Part shown: positions 33,789 through 42,963 of the stretch, one piece after another
Numbering within the stretch: position 1 is the stretch's first letter
Layout: each line of letters starts with the position of its first letter
NCBI RefSeq assembly: GCF_000716605.1
Contig: NZ_JNXE01000048.1
Coordinates: 1-63,527 of the forward strand
Source: Streptomyces sp. NRRL F-525
GTDB taxonomy: Bacteria; Actinomycetota; Actinomycetes; Streptomycetales; Streptomycetaceae
Reading direction: 5' to 3'
Length of the DNA: 63,527 nt
Notes under the pieces: generated by a model
Told to the model about the DNA's origin: nothing
Seen by the model: only the letters and a program-made list of their open reading frames with translations
Database searches by the model: none
Translations under genes and position numbers: made by a program

Positions 33789-35057
33789 TTACGCTCCAGT
33801 CACCTCAACCGCGGCAAGGTTCTTCTTGCCCCGCCGCAGCACCAGCCACCGCCCGTGCAGCAGATCTTCCTTCGCCGGCACGGCATCCTCGGCGGCGACC
33901 TTCACGTTGTTCACGTACGCCCCGCCCTCCTTCACGGTCCGCCGCGCGGCGGACTTGCTCGCTACGAGGCCGACCTCGGCGAACAGGTCGACGACGGGAC
34001 CGAGTTCGGCAACTTGGACGTGCGGCACCTCGGAGAGCGACGCGGCCAGTGTCTTCTCGTCGAGCTCCGCCAACTCACCCTGCCCGAAGAGGGCCTTGGA
34101 CGCGGCGGTCACCGCGGCCGTCTGCTCGGCGCCGTGCACCAGCGTCGTCAGCTCCTCGGCCAGCGCGCGCTGGGCGGCACGGGCCTGGGGGCGCTCCTCG
34201 GTCTGCTTCTCCAACTCCTCAAGTTCCTCGCGGGACTTGAAGGACAGCATGCGCGCGTAGGTGGAGATGTCCCGGTCGTCCGTGTTCAGCCAGAACTGGT
34301 AGAACGCGTACGGCGTGGTCATCTCCGGGTCGAGCCAGATGGCGGTGCCCTCGGACTTGCTGAACTTCGTGCCGTCGGCCTTGGTCATCAGCGGTGTGCC
34401 GTAGGCGTGCACCGTGGCGTCCGGCTCCAGGCGGTGGATCAGGTCCAGGCCCGCCGTGAGGTTGCCCCACTGGTCGCTGCCGCCCTGCTGGAGCGTGCAG
34501 CCGTACCTCCGGTAGAGCTGGAGGAAGTCCATGCCCTGGAGGATCTGGTAGCTGAACTCCGTGTAGCTGATGCCCTGGTCGGAGTCCAGACGCTTGGCGA
34601 CCGAGTCCTTCGCCAGCATCTTGTTGACGCGGAAGTGCTTGCCGATGTCCCGGAGGAACTCGATCGCGGAGAGGTTCGCCGTCCAGTCGAGGTTGTTGAC
34701 CATGACCGCGGCGTTCTCGCCCTCGAAGGACAGGAACGGCTCGATCTGGCGGCGCAGCTTCTGGACCCAGCCGGCGACCGTCTCCGGGTCGTTCAGCGTG
34801 CGCTCCGCCGTCGGGCGCGGGTCGCCGATCTGGCCCGTGGCCCCGCCGACCAGCGCCAGCGGCCGGTGTCCTGCCTGCTGGAGCCGGCGGACGGTGAGCA
34901 CCTGCACCAGGTGACCCAGGTGGAGCGACGGCGCCGTCGGGTCGAAGCCGCAATAGAACGTGACGGGACCGTCCGCGAGCGCCTTGCGCAAAGCATCTTC
35001 GTCGGTGGACAGGGCGAACAGGCCCCGCCACTTCAGCTCGTCGACGATGTCCGTCAC
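33789..35057 (-). CDS. tyrS: Tyrosyl-tRNA synthetase
   Basis: Protein of 422 aa. Class I signatures are [20 protein letters not shown] (HIGH-type HLGH) and [17 protein letters not shown] (KMSKS-type KFSKS). The tyrosine pocket shows [10 protein letters not shown] and [20 protein letters not shown]. The C-terminal S4 RNA-binding domain is in [20 protein letters not shown], with NVKV following. It charges tRNA-Tyr and is a single housekeeping gene. Confidence 0.96.
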   Translation of the reverse strand: MTDIVDELKWRGLFALSTDEDALRKALADGPVTFYCGFDPTAPSLHLGHLVQVLTVRRLQQAGHRPLALVGGATGQIGDPRPTAERTLNDPETVAGWVQKLRRQIEPFLSFEGENAAVMVNNLDWTANLSAIEFLRDIGKHFRVNKMLAKDSVAKRLDSDQGISYTEFSYQILQGMDFLQLYRRYGCTLQQGGSDQWGNLTAGLDLIHRLEPDATVHAYGTPLMTKADGTKFSKSEGTAIWLDPEMTTPYAFYQFWLNTDDRDISTYARMLSFKSREELEELEKQTEERPQARAAQRALAEELTTLVHGAEQTAAVTAASKALFGQGELAELDEKTLAASLSEVPHVQVAELGPVVDLFAEVGLVASKSAARRTVKEGGAYVNNVKVAAEDAVPAKEDLLHGRWLVLRRGKKNLAAVEVTGA

Positions 35058-35102
35058 GGTTCTCGTATCTCCTTGGGATGGTCTCGTGGATCAGGTACGA
35101 GG

Positions 35103-36497
35103 TTATACGCCCTGACTGACAGAGCTCATATTGAAGTCGGGCACCCGCAGCGCGGGCATCGCAGCCCTAGTGAACCAGTCGCTCCATTCCCTCGGCAGCG
35201 TCTTTTCCGTCCGCCCCGCCTCGGTGGCCCGCCTCAGCAGATCCACCGGCGACTCGTTGAACCGGAAGTTGTTCACCTCGCCCGCCACCTCGCCGTTCTC
35301 CACGAGGTAGACGCCGTCCCGGGTCAGCCCGGTGAGCAGCAGCGTCGCCGGGTCGACCTCGCGGATGTACCAGAGGCAGGTCAGCAGCAGCCCGCGCTCG
35401 GTGTTCGCGACCATCTCCTCCAGGGAGCGGTCCTCGCCCCCGCTCAGGATCAGGTTGTCGATCGACGGCGCCACCGGCAGCCCGGTCAGACCCGCGCTGT
35501 GCCGACTGGTCAGCAGGTGCTGCAGCTCGCCCTCGCGCACCCAGTCGGTGGCGGTCAGCGGCAGCCCGTTGTCGAACACCGACTGGTCGCCCCCGGAGGT
35601 GTGCGCGAGCACGAACGGGGCGGATTCCAGGCCCGGTTCGTTCGGGTCGCTGCGCAGCGTCAGCGGCAGCTCGGTGAGCCGCTCGCCCACGCGCGTACCG
35701 CCGCCGGGCTTGGAGAACACCGTGCGGCCCTCGACCGCGTCCCGGCCCGACGCCGACCACATCTGGTAGATCAGCAGGTCCGCGACCGCGGTCGGCGGCA
35801 GCAGCGTCTCGTACCGGCCCGCGGGCAGCTGGATCTTCCGCTCCGCCCAGCCCAGCCGTACGGCCAACTCGGCGTCCAGCGCGGCCGGGTCGACGTCCTT
35901 GAAGTCCCGGGTCGAGCGGCCGGCCCACGCCGAGCGCGTACGGTCCGGGGACTTGGCGTTCAGCTCCAGCGTGCCGTTGGGCTGGTCGTGGCGCAGGCGC
36001 AGGCCCGTCGACGTACCCAGGTAGCTGGTGACCAGCTCGTGGTTGGCGAAGCCGTACAGCTCGCGACCGCCCGCACGCGCGCGTGCGAACGATTCGCCGA
36101 GCGCCGGCGCGAAGTCGGTGAACACGGAGGACGAGGTCTCGGCGGGCCCGTCCGTGAAGTCGGGCGACTGCGGTACGCCGGTGACCAGCGGCTGTGCGTC
36201 CTCGGCGGGCGCGGCACCGCGCGCGGCGGCCTCGGCGGCCCGCACCAGCGGCTCCAGCTCCTCCGGGGTGACGGCCGACCGGGACACGACCCCCGAGGCC
36301 GTGCCCTCCTTGCCGTCGACGGTCGCGATGACGGTGAGCGTGCGCCCGCGCGTGACGCCGTTCGTGGTCAGCGCGTTGCCCGCCCAGCGGAGGTTGGCGG
36401 TCGACTGCTCGTCGGCGATGACGACACAGCCGTCGGCCCGCGACAGTTCGAGGGCGCGCTCGACGATCTCGTGCGGCTTGTTCGTACGAGGACTCAT
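35103..36497 (-). CDS. pmbA: TldD/PmbA family protein, PmbA-like subunit
   Basis: Protein of 464 aa from the ATG complementing 36495-36497, overlapping the TldD stop by 4 bp. It has the fold of the family (ERALELSRADGCVVIADEQS, then GRYETLLPPTAVADLLIYQM and VFSKPGGGTRVGERLTELPL) but lacks a HExxxH motif, as expected for the non-catalytic subunit. GLPVAPSIDNLILSGGEDRS and EVDPATLLLTGLTRDGVYLV are typical. With TldD it forms a heteromeric protease that clears or trims small peptides. Confidence 0.9.
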   Translation of the reverse strand: MSPRTNKPHEIVERALELSRADGCVVIADEQSTANLRWAGNALTTNGVTRGRTLTVIATVDGKEGTASGVVSRSAVTPEELEPLVRAAEAAARGAAPAEDAQPLVTGVPQSPDFTDGPAETSSSVFTDFAPALGESFARARAGGRELYGFANHELVTSYLGTSTGLRLRHDQPNGTLELNAKSPDRTRSAWAGRSTRDFKDVDPAALDAELAVRLGWAERKIQLPAGRYETLLPPTAVADLLIYQMWSASGRDAVEGRTVFSKPGGGTRVGERLTELPLTLRSDPNEPGLESAPFVLAHTSGGDQSVFDNGLPLTATDWVREGELQHLLTSRHSAGLTGLPVAPSIDNLILSGGEDRSLEEMVANTERGLLLTCLWYIREVDPATLLLTGLTRDGVYLVENGEVAGEVNNFRFNESPVDLLRRATEAGRTEKTLPREWSDWFTRAAMPALRVPDFNMSSVSQGV

Positions 36498-38017
36498 CGA
36501 CCGGCCTCCTGCGTGGTGTTGAGGATGTTGACGCCCGTGAAGAGGGCCGACGGGCAGCCGTGCGAGACCGAGGCGACCTGGCCCGGCTGGGCCTTGCCGC
36601 AGTTGAAGGCGCCGCCCAGGACGTACGTCTGCGGACCGCCGACGGCCGCCATGGACCCCCAGAAGTCGGTGGTCGTCGCCTGGTACGCGACGTCCCGCAG
36701 CTGTCCGGTGATCCGCCCGTTCTCGATCTTGAAGAACCGCTGCCCGGTGAACTGGAAGTTGTAGCGCTGCATGTCGATCGACCACGACCGGTCGCCGACC
36801 ACGTAGATCCCGCGGTCGACCCCGCCGATCAGATCCTCCGTGGACAGCCCCGCCGGGTCGGGCTGGAGCGACACGTTGGCCATGCGCTGCACCGGCACAT
36901 GGCCGGGGGAGTCGGCGTACGCGCAGCCGTTCGAGCGCTCGAAGCCGGTCAACTTGGCGATGCGCCGGTCGAGTTGGTAGCCGACCAGGGTGCCGTCCTT
37001 GACGAGGTCCCAGGACTGGCCCTCGACGCCCTCGTCGTCGTAGCCGATGGTCGCGAGGCCGTGCTCGGCGGTGCGGTCGCCGGTGACGTTCATCCGCTCG
37101 GAGCCGTACTTGAGCTTGTTGAGCTTGTCGAAGGTGGCGAAGGAGGTGCCGGCGTAGGCGGCCTCGTAGCCGAGCGCGCGGTCCAGTTCGGTGGCGTGGC
37201 CGATGGACTCGTGGATCGTCAGCCAGAGGTTGGACGGGTCTACGACGAGGTCGTACAGGCCCGCCTCGACGCTCGGCGCCCGCATCTTCTCGGCGAGCAG
37301 CTCGGGGATCCGCGCCAGTTCCTCGTCCCAGTCCCAGCCGGTGCCCGTGAGGTACTCCCAGCCGCGGCCCACGGGCGGCGCGATCGTGCGCATGGAGTCG
37401 AACTCACCGCTCGACTCGTCGACCGACACGGCGTTCAACTGCGGGTGCAGCCGGACCCGTTGCTGTGTGGTCACCGTCCCGGCGGTGTCGGCGTAGAACT
37501 TGTTCTCGTGCACGGTGAGCAGCGACGCGTCCACGTGGTTGACACCGTCCGCCGCGAGCAGCCGGGCGCTCCAGTCCGCCAGCAGCCCCGCCTTCTCCTC
37601 GTCGGGCACCGAGAAGGGATCGATCTCGTACGACGAGATCCACGTCCGCTCCTCGTGCACGGGCTCGGCGGCCAGCTCGACGCGCTCGTCCGACCCGGCC
37701 GCCTTGATCACCTGGGCGGAGAGCTTCGCCATCGCCACCGCCTGCGAGGCGACCTTGGCGGCGGCGTCCAGGCTCAGGTCCACGCCGGACGCGAACCCCC
37801 AGGTGCCGCCGTGCACGACCCGCACCGCGTACCCGAGGTCGGTGGTGTCCGACGTACCGGCCGGGCGGGCGTCCCGCAGCCGCCAGGACGCGCTGCGCAC
37901 CCGCTCGAACCGGAAGTCCGCGTGCTCGGCGCCGAGCGCACGCGCGCGTGCCAGCGCGGCGTCGGCCAGGGCGCGTAGCGGAAGTGCCGTGAAGGCTTCG
38001 TCGATGGAATGGGGCAC
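36494..38017 (-). CDS. tldD: TldD metallopeptidase subunit
   Basis: Protein of 507 aa. The zinc motif HExxxH is in LWLTIHESIGHATELDRALG. Other landmarks are YAVRVVHGGTWGFASGVDLS, DDEGVEGQSWDLVKDGTLVG and the C-terminal GGAFNCGKAQPGQVASVSHG, where a Cys is the conserved second metal-site residue. TldD with PmbA/TldE degrades unfolded small peptides and matures some RiPPs. No RiPP precursor is visible nearby. Confidence 0.93.
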   Translation of the reverse strand: MPHSIDEAFTALPLRALADAALARARALGAEHADFRFERVRSASWRLRDARPAGTSDTTDLGYAVRVVHGGTWGFASGVDLSLDAAAKVASQAVAMAKLSAQVIKAAGSDERVELAAEPVHEERTWISSYEIDPFSVPDEEKAGLLADWSARLLAADGVNHVDASLLTVHENKFYADTAGTVTTQQRVRLHPQLNAVSVDESSGEFDSMRTIAPPVGRGWEYLTGTGWDWDEELARIPELLAEKMRAPSVEAGLYDLVVDPSNLWLTIHESIGHATELDRALGYEAAYAGTSFATFDKLNKLKYGSERMNVTGDRTAEHGLATIGYDDEGVEGQSWDLVKDGTLVGYQLDRRIAKLTGFERSNGCAYADSPGHVPVQRMANVSLQPDPAGLSTEDLIGGVDRGIYVVGDRSWSIDMQRYNFQFTGQRFFKIENGRITGQLRDVAYQATTTDFWGSMAAVGGPQTYVLGGAFNCGKAQPGQVASVSHGCPSALFTGVNILNTTQEAGR

Positions 38018-38156
38018 GGAGGTCTCCCTGCTGTCGTGGCCTGTCGGGTCCGATCATGTCGCGCGAGCGGGTGCGGGGACCACACGTTTCCGCGCCGCGT
38101 CGGCCCTTTCTGTAGGGACCCGACAGCGAGCCCCCTGAGCCACTGTCGGTGCCCGA

Positions 38157-38185
38157 TTGTCCGCCGGACGGGGCGGACCGATAGG
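38157..38185 (+). promoter_or_regulatory. Candidate promoter of fabG-fabI
   Basis: TTGTCC (38157-38162), a 17-bp spacer, and GATAGG (38180-38185) lie about 75 bp before the fabG start in the gap between divergent tldD and fabG. Confidence 0.4.
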
Positions 38186-38257
38186 TTTTCGATAAAGCCG
38201 CCTGTCAACCAGGTGTACCGGGCAGGCGTGCAGGACCGCTATCGAAAGGGTGATCCG

Positions 38258-38962
38258 TTGAGCCGCTCGGTTCTCGTCACCGGAGGCAACCGGGGCATCG
38301 GCCTCGCCATCGCCCGTGCGTTCGCCGACGCCGGCGACAAGGTCGCCATCACGTACCGCTCGGGAGAGCCGCCGGCCGGCTTCCTGGCCGTGAAGTGCGA
38401 CATCACCGACACCGAGCAGGTGGAGCAGGCCTACAAGGAGATCGAGGCCACGCACGGCCCGGTCGAGGTCCTGATCGCCAACGCCGGCGTCACCAAGGAC
38501 CAGCTCCTGATGCGTATGTCCGAGGAGGACTTCACCTCGGTCATCGACACGAACCTCACCGGCACCTTCCGCGTCGTCAAGCGCGCCAACCGCGCCATGC
38601 TGCGCGCCAAGAAGGGCCGCGTCATCCTGATCTCGTCGGTCGTCGGCCTGATGGGCGGCCCCGGCCAGGCGAACTACGCCGCCTCCAAGGCCGCCCTGGT
38701 CGGCTTCGCGCGCTCCCTCGCCCGTGAACTGGGCTCGCGCAACATCACCTTCAACGTCGTCGCGCCCGGCTTCGTCGACACCGACATGACCAAGGTGCTC
38801 ACCGACGAGCAGCGTGAGGGCATCGTCAAGCAGGTGCCGCTCGGCCGTTACGCGCAGCCCGAGGAGGTCGCCGCGACGGTGCGGTTCCTCGCCTCGGACG
38901 ACGCCTCGTACATCACTGGAGCCGTCATCCCCGTAGACGGCGGACTGGGAATGGGTCACTGA
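38258..38962 (+). CDS. fabG: 3-oxoacyl-ACP reductase FabG
   Basis: Protein of 234 aa from TTG 38258 (LSRSVLVTGGNRGIG), with GAAAGGGTG upstream. The rare start is chosen because the cofactor motif TGGNRGIG lies only eight residues in. Further: IANAGVTKDQLLMRMSEED, the catalytic S and YxxxK in ISSVVGLMGGPGQANYAASK, and SYITGAVIPVDGGLGMGH. It reduces beta-ketoacyl-ACP in type II fatty acid synthesis. fabI follows 5 bp later, a neighbouring pair known from actinomycetes. Confidence 0.93.
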   Translation: MSRSVLVTGGNRGIGLAIARAFADAGDKVAITYRSGEPPAGFLAVKCDITDTEQVEQAYKEIEATHGPVEVLIANAGVTKDQLLMRMSEEDFTSVIDTNLTGTFRVVKRANRAMLRAKKGRVILISSVVGLMGGPGQANYAASKAALVGFARSLARELGSRNITFNVVAPGFVDTDMTKVLTDEQREGIVKQVPLGRYAQPEEVAATVRFLASDDASYITGAVIPVDGGLGMGH

Positions 38963-38967
38963 TCACC

Positions 38968-39735
38968 ATGAGCGGAATTCTCGAGGGCAAGCGCGTCCTG
39001 ATCTCCGGTGTGCTGCTGGAGTCCTCCATCGCCTTCCACGCCGCCAAGCAGGCCCAGGAGCAGGGCGCCGAGATCATCCTGACCGCGTTCCCGCGGCCCA
39101 CGCTGACCGAGCGCATCGCCAAGAAGCTCCCCAAGCCCACCAAGGTCATCGAGCTCGACGTGACGAACAGCGAGCACCTCGCGCGTGTCGCCGACGTCGT
39201 CGGTGAGGAGCTGGGCGGCCTCGACGGTGTCGTGCACTCCATCGGGTTCGCGCCCGCGGACGCGCTCGGCGGCAACTTCCTGAACACGCCGTTCGAGTCC
39301 GTCGCCACGGCGATGCACGTCTCGGCGTTCTCCCTGAAGTCGCTGACCATGGCCTGCCTGCCGCTGATGCAGAACGGCGGCTCGGTCGTCGGCCTCACCT
39401 TCGACGCGTCCTTCGCGTGGCCGCAGTACGACTGGATGGGCCCGGCGAAGGCCGCCCTGGAGGCCACCAGCCGCTACCTCGCCCGCGACCTGGGCAAGCA
39501 GAACATCCGCTGCAACCTCGTCTCCGCGGGCCCGCTCGGCTCGATGGCCGCCAAGTCCATCCCGGGCTTCAGCGAGCTGGCCTCCGTGTGGGACAACCGC
39601 TCCCCCCTGGAGTGGGACCTGAACGACCCGGAGCCGGCCGGCAAGGCCATCGTCGCCCTCCTGAGCGACTGGTTCCCGAAGACCACCGGCGAGATCGTCC
39701 ACGTGGACGGCGGCCTGCACGCCATCGGAGCCTGA
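38968..39735 (+). CDS. fabI: Enoyl-ACP reductase FabI (InhA-type)
   Basis: Protein of 255 aa. It has the divergent SDR motif of InhA/FabI (GKRVLISGVLLESSIAFHAA, with no TGxxxGIG), HSIGFAPADALGGNFLN, and the active-site Tyr-x6-Lys in FAWPQYDWMGPAKAALEATS. GEIVHVDGGLHAIGA closes it. It performs the last NADH-dependent step of fatty acid elongation and is the triclosan/isoniazid target class. Co-transcribed with fabG, then a hairpin. Confidence 0.95.
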   Translation: MSGILEGKRVLISGVLLESSIAFHAAKQAQEQGAEIILTAFPRPTLTERIAKKLPKPTKVIELDVTNSEHLARVADVVGEELGGLDGVVHSIGFAPADALGGNFLNTPFESVATAMHVSAFSLKSLTMACLPLMQNGGSVVGLTFDASFAWPQYDWMGPAKAALEATSRYLARDLGKQNIRCNLVSAGPLGSMAAKSIPGFSELASVWDNRSPLEWDLNDPEPAGKAIVALLSDWFPKTTGEIVHVDGGLHAIGA

Positions 39736-39763
39736 CCTCCCGGTCGGCCTCTCCTACGGCGTC

Positions 39764-39802
39764 GACGCCCCGTTTCCCGCACCGCGCGGGGAGCGGGGCG
39801 TC
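39764..39802 (+). terminator. Terminator after fabI
   Basis: GACGCCCCG (39764-39772) pairs with CGGGGCGTC (39794-39802), with an inner TCCCGC/GCGGGGA stem, 29 bp after the fabI stop. Confidence 0.75.
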
Positions 39803-39909
39803 ACCCGTTCGGCCCCTCCGGCCGGGCGGGGGCAGGGCACAACCGCGCACCCTGGATTACGCGTTCACCACGCGATTCCCTCCCCAGCACCGCCGAGGAG
39901 GTTTCCCTT

Positions 39910-40263
39910 GTGCGCCTGTCCCGCAGCCTGGCCTCAGTGACCGTCGCCGTAGCGCTCGTCATCTCCCTGGCGTACGAGGCGATGCCCCACGCACGCGTGG
40001 AGGTACGAAAACTGGCCGCACCCCAGCTGTTCGGCGCCGACTGCCGCACCGCCGTCCACGGCTCGCACGTGATCGCGTACTGCCACAACCCGTACCCCCG
40101 GACCGACCGTGTCAGCCTGCACATCGAGTGCGACCGCTGGTGGGACATCGACAGCGACGGCATCGCGACCGACGCCGGCCCGGCGCAGACCGTACGGCTC
40201 ACCGGACGCTGCTGGGAGGACGTCCGCGCGGTGTGGGTCAGCCACCAGAAGCGGGCGAGCTGA
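39910..40263 (+). CDS. Small secreted or membrane-anchored protein
   Basis: Protein of 117 aa from GTG 39910, preceded by GAGGAGG. A signal anchor (LSRSLASVTVAVALVISLAY) is followed by an extracellular domain with four Cys (FGADCRTAVH, AYCHNPYP, IECDRWWD, TGRCWEDVR), likely two disulfides. No family recognised. Its last 26 bp overlap the end of the convergent regulator gene. Confidence 0.75.
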   Translation: MRLSRSLASVTVAVALVISLAYEAMPHARVEVRKLAAPQLFGADCRTAVHGSHVIAYCHNPYPRTDRVSLHIECDRWWDIDSDGIATDAGPAQTVRLTGRCWEDVRAVWVSHQKRAS

Positions 40264-40933
40264 GCCTCCCCGGGCGGCACACGAACGGATAGCCCGCGGC
40301 TTCCTTGGCGGCCGCCTGCGCGTCACCCGCGCGGATCGCGTCCACCAGCCGCGTGTGGTCCATGTACGTCTCCGGAGTCAGCGCCTCGCCGACGTCCGCG
40401 CGCAGCCACTCCCGCAGCACCTCGCCCAGGTCGGCGTACATCGCCGTCATGACGTCGTTGTGGGAGGCCGCCACCACGGCCATGTGCAGGGTCGCGTCGG
40501 CCGTCACGAAGGCCTCCGTGTCGCCCGATGCCCAGGCCTCCTCCCGTCGTACGAGGAGGGCGTCCAGCTGCTTGAGGTCCTTCTCGGTACGCCGCTCGGC
40601 CGCCAGCTGCGCCGCCGACGACTCCAGCGTGGAGCGCAGTTCGGCGATGTGCCGGGGGTCGGCGTCCGCGAAGCGGCGGTGCATCACGCCGGCCAGCTCG
40701 CTGGTCGCCACGACGTACGTGCCGGAGCCCTGGCGGATGTCCAGCAGGCCGTTGTGCGCGAGGGCGCGGACGGCCTCGCGGACGGTGTTGCGGGCGACCC
40801 CGAGCTGCTCGACCAGCTCCGGCTCGGTCGGGATCCGGGAGCCGACCGGCCACTCGCCCGAGGTGATCTGGTTCCGCAGTGAGGCGATGACCTGCTCGGA
40901 CAGCGCCGAACGACGGGGATGGCTCAGGGGCAT
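40238..40933 (-). CDS. GntR-family (FadR/FCD subfamily) transcriptional regulator
   Basis: Protein of 231 aa from the ATG complementing 40931-40933. The winged HTH is LRNQITSGEWPVGSRIPTEP, then ELVEQLGVARNTVREAVRAL and LLDIRQGSGTYVV. A C-terminal FCD all-helical ligand domain has metal-binding His residues in ADATLHMAVVAASHNDVMTA and the final helix pair. It is divergent from the MFS gene, and a palindrome lies between them, so it probably represses that gene and itself. Confidence 0.92.
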   Translation of the reverse strand: MPLSHPRRSALSEQVIASLRNQITSGEWPVGSRIPTEPELVEQLGVARNTVREAVRALAHNGLLDIRQGSGTYVVATSELAGVMHRRFADADPRHIAELRSTLESSAAQLAAERRTEKDLKQLDALLVRREEAWASGDTEAFVTADATLHMAVVAASHNDVMTAMYADLGEVLREWLRADVGEALTPETYMDHTRLVDAIRAGDAQAAAKEAAGYPFVCRPGRLSSPASGG

Positions 40934-40992
40934 GGCACACCTTCGCATGGGCGGGGCGGGAGCGGGCCACCCGGGGATGGACAACCAATCAT

Positions 40993-41011
40993 CCCATCAT
41001 TCTATGATGGG
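40993..41011 (+). promoter_or_regulatory. FadR-type operator over the MFS -10 box
   Basis: CCCATCAT-TCT-ATGATGGG is an 8+3+8 perfect palindrome. Its right half contains TATGAT (41003-41008), a near-consensus -10, and TGGACA at 40978-40983 may be the -35 (19-bp spacer). Regulator binding would block RNA polymerase directly. The transcription start would fall at about 41015-41016. Confidence 0.7.
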
Positions 41012-41015
41012 CAGC

Positions 41016-42329
41016 ATGGCAAGCGAGGAAACCCGGACACTGAAGTCCACGACGAACGTCAGCAACTCCGCTCCGGCCGACTCCCCGGAGTCCACCGGAG
41101 CCACCCCCACGCGCGCGTGGACCAAACGTTTGTTCGTCGTCGGCATCGTGCTCGCCGCGCTGAACCTCCGCCCCGCCATCACCAGCCTCGGTGCCCTCCT
41201 CGAAGAGGTCCGCGACGGGCTCGGCATGAGCGGCAGCGTCGCCGGACTGCTCACCTCCGTACCCCCGCTGTGCTTCGCCCTCTTCGGCGTCATGGCCCCG
41301 CGCCTCGCCCGCCGCTTCGGCCCGGCCGCGGTGGTCTGCGCGGGCATGGTCCTCATCACCGCGGGCCTGCTCGTACGTCCCTACATAGGCGGCACGACCG
41401 GCTTCCTGGTCGGCAGCGCGCTCGCGCTCATGGGCATCGCGGTCAGCAACGTCCTGATGCCGGTGATCGTCAAGCGCTGGTTCCCCGACCGGGTCGGCTC
41501 CATGACCGGCCTCTACTCGATGGCCCTGGCCCTCGGCACGGCGTCCGCCGCCGCGGTCACCGTGCCCATCACCGATGCCCTGGGCGGCAGTTGGCGCTCC
41601 GGCCTCGCCGTGTGGGCAGCGCTGGCCGCCGCGGCCGTACTGCCGTGGATCGCTCTCGTACGACACCGGGAGGCGCCCTCCGGACCGGAGGCGGCCGGGG
41701 AGCGGCCCTCCCGCGCGCGGGACGCCGAGCAGGCTCAGCCGGTGCTGCGGATCACCCGTAGCCGTACCGCGTGGGCGCTCGCCGTGTTCTTCGGGCTCCA
41801 GGCCACCGCCGCGTACATCACGATGGGGTGGATGGCGCAGATCTTCCGGGACGCGGGGGTCTCCGCGGGCACCGCAGGACTGCTCCTCGCCGTCACGATG
41901 GTGATGGGCGTGCCCCTGGCCTTCGTCATTCCGCGGCTGGCCACCCGGCTGCCCCGGCAGGGCCCGATCGTGATCGCCCTCGGTGTCTGTGGCCTGGTCG
42001 GATACGCGGGCCTGTACCTCGCGCCGGCCACTGGCGCGTGGGCCTGGGCGGTCCTGCTCGGCATCGCCAACTGCTCCTTCCCGCTGGCCCTGACGATGGT
42101 CGGGATGCGGGCCAGGACCGGTGCGGGCGTCGCCCAGTTGTCGGCCTTCGCGCAGAGCACCGGGTATCTGATCTCCATCCCGGGGCCGCTCCTGGTCGGC
42201 GTGCTCTACCAGCACAGCGGCGGCTGGGGGCTGCCGATCGCCCTCATGGCCGGCCTGATGATCCCGCAGATGGCCGTGGGCGTCCTCGCGGGCCGCAACC
42301 GCACGGTGGAGGACGAGGCGGCCCGCTGA
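41016..42329 (+). CDS. MFS transporter, CynX/NimT family
   Basis: Protein of 437 aa if translation starts at ATG 41016; ATGs at 41004 and 41007 are in frame but fall within the operator and -10. No ribosome binding site is seen, which fits a leaderless mRNA. It has twelve transmembrane helices with the family signature VVGIVLAALNLRPAITSLGA and LTSVPPLCFALFGVMAPRLA, then WFPDRVGSMTGLYSMALALG. CynX/NimT members move cyanate, nitroimidazoles or other small anions. It is controlled by the divergent FadR-type regulator. Confidence 0.88.
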   Translation: MASEETRTLKSTTNVSNSAPADSPESTGATPTRAWTKRLFVVGIVLAALNLRPAITSLGALLEEVRDGLGMSGSVAGLLTSVPPLCFALFGVMAPRLARRFGPAAVVCAGMVLITAGLLVRPYIGGTTGFLVGSALALMGIAVSNVLMPVIVKRWFPDRVGSMTGLYSMALALGTASAAAVTVPITDALGGSWRSGLAVWAALAAAAVLPWIALVRHREAPSGPEAAGERPSRARDAEQAQPVLRITRSRTAWALAVFFGLQATAAYITMGWMAQIFRDAGVSAGTAGLLLAVTMVMGVPLAFVIPRLATRLPRQGPIVIALGVCGLVGYAGLYLAPATGAWAWAVLLGIANCSFPLALTMVGMRARTGAGVAQLSAFAQSTGYLISIPGPLLVGVLYQHSGGWGLPIALMAGLMIPQMAVGVLAGRNRTVEDEAAR

Positions 42330-42377
42330 GCCGGACCCGGCGGACACGGCACGGCCGGCGGGTGCGAGACTTGCCGT

Positions 42378-42494
42378 ATGCCAGTGCTCGATCCGAACCC
42401 CCAGAACGGCCAGCGGAAGATGCTCATCGTCTTCGGCTCGTTCTTCGCCATCTTCATCGTGATCGCCATCATCGCGACGATCGCGTCGCCGTGA
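42378..42494 (+). CDS. SGM_5486 family transporter-associated small protein
   Basis: Protein of 38 aa: MPVLDPNPQNGQRKMLIVFG, then a hydrophobic helix (FFAIFIVIAIIATIASP). The opening matches the SGM_5486 family of tiny single-span proteins found next to transporters in Streptomyces. It sits 48 bp after the MFS gene and may be its accessory subunit. Confidence 0.8.
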   Translation: MPVLDPNPQNGQRKMLIVFGSFFAIFIVIAIIATIASP

Positions 42495-42525
42495 CCGCGA
42501 GCCCCTGAACGTGCCTCCGCGGGCC

Positions 42526-42549
42526 GATGGTGGGGTTGTCCCCACCATC
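42526..42549 (+). terminator. 10-bp hairpin after the MFS/SGM_5486 pair
   Basis: GATGGTGGGG (42526-42535) pairs perfectly with CCCCACCATC (42540-42549) over TTGT, 31 bp after the stop. Confidence 0.8.
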
Positions 42550-42679
42550 CCCTAGGGGGTGAGGCTCAGGGTCAAGTGGGTGGATCTCCGGATGGGTTGG
42601 GGGCCGAGTCTTCCGTAACTTCGATGGTGTGACCGCGAGAAGCGGATCGCGGACCAGTCGGAGACCAGCGGAGGCATCC

Positions 42680-42886
42680 ATGTCGGCCCCTACGCACACC
42701 CGGCCCCACCCGGCGACCACGGGCGGCGTCGACATCAGGTTGCCGTGGTGGGCCCTCGCCCTGCCGGCGCTCGCGTTCGTCGTGCTGCTCGTGATGATGC
42801 TCAACCCGACGGACGCGCAAGCGGCTGCCTCGGACCCGGTGATCACCCATCTGTTCGAGCGCGTGCAGCAGCTCATAGCCCGCTGA
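42680..42886 (+). CDS. Small single-span membrane protein
   Basis: Protein of 68 aa from the ATG at 42680, with GGAGG 6 bp upstream. A polar N-terminus (MSAPTHTRPHPATTGG) precedes one helix (WWALALPALAFVVLLVMMLN), and the C-terminal helix is ITHLFERVQQLIAR. No family recognised, but it looks conserved in layout. The SixA-like gene follows 77 bp later. Confidence 0.7.
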   Translation: MSAPTHTRPHPATTGGVDIRLPWWALALPALAFVVLLVMMLNPTDAQAAASDPVITHLFERVQQLIAR

Positions 42887-42963
42887 GCACCGGCGGAGCA
42901 CTCGCGAGGCCGCCCCGTCAACTCCCTGCGCCCCATGGCCTGTTTCATGCGAAGCTGGATCCC

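Noticed and set aside
33855..36764. 969-codon plus-strand open frame across tyrS and pmbA
   Set aside because: It spans two well-identified minus-strand genes and gives Arg/Gly/Val-rich sequence without motifs.
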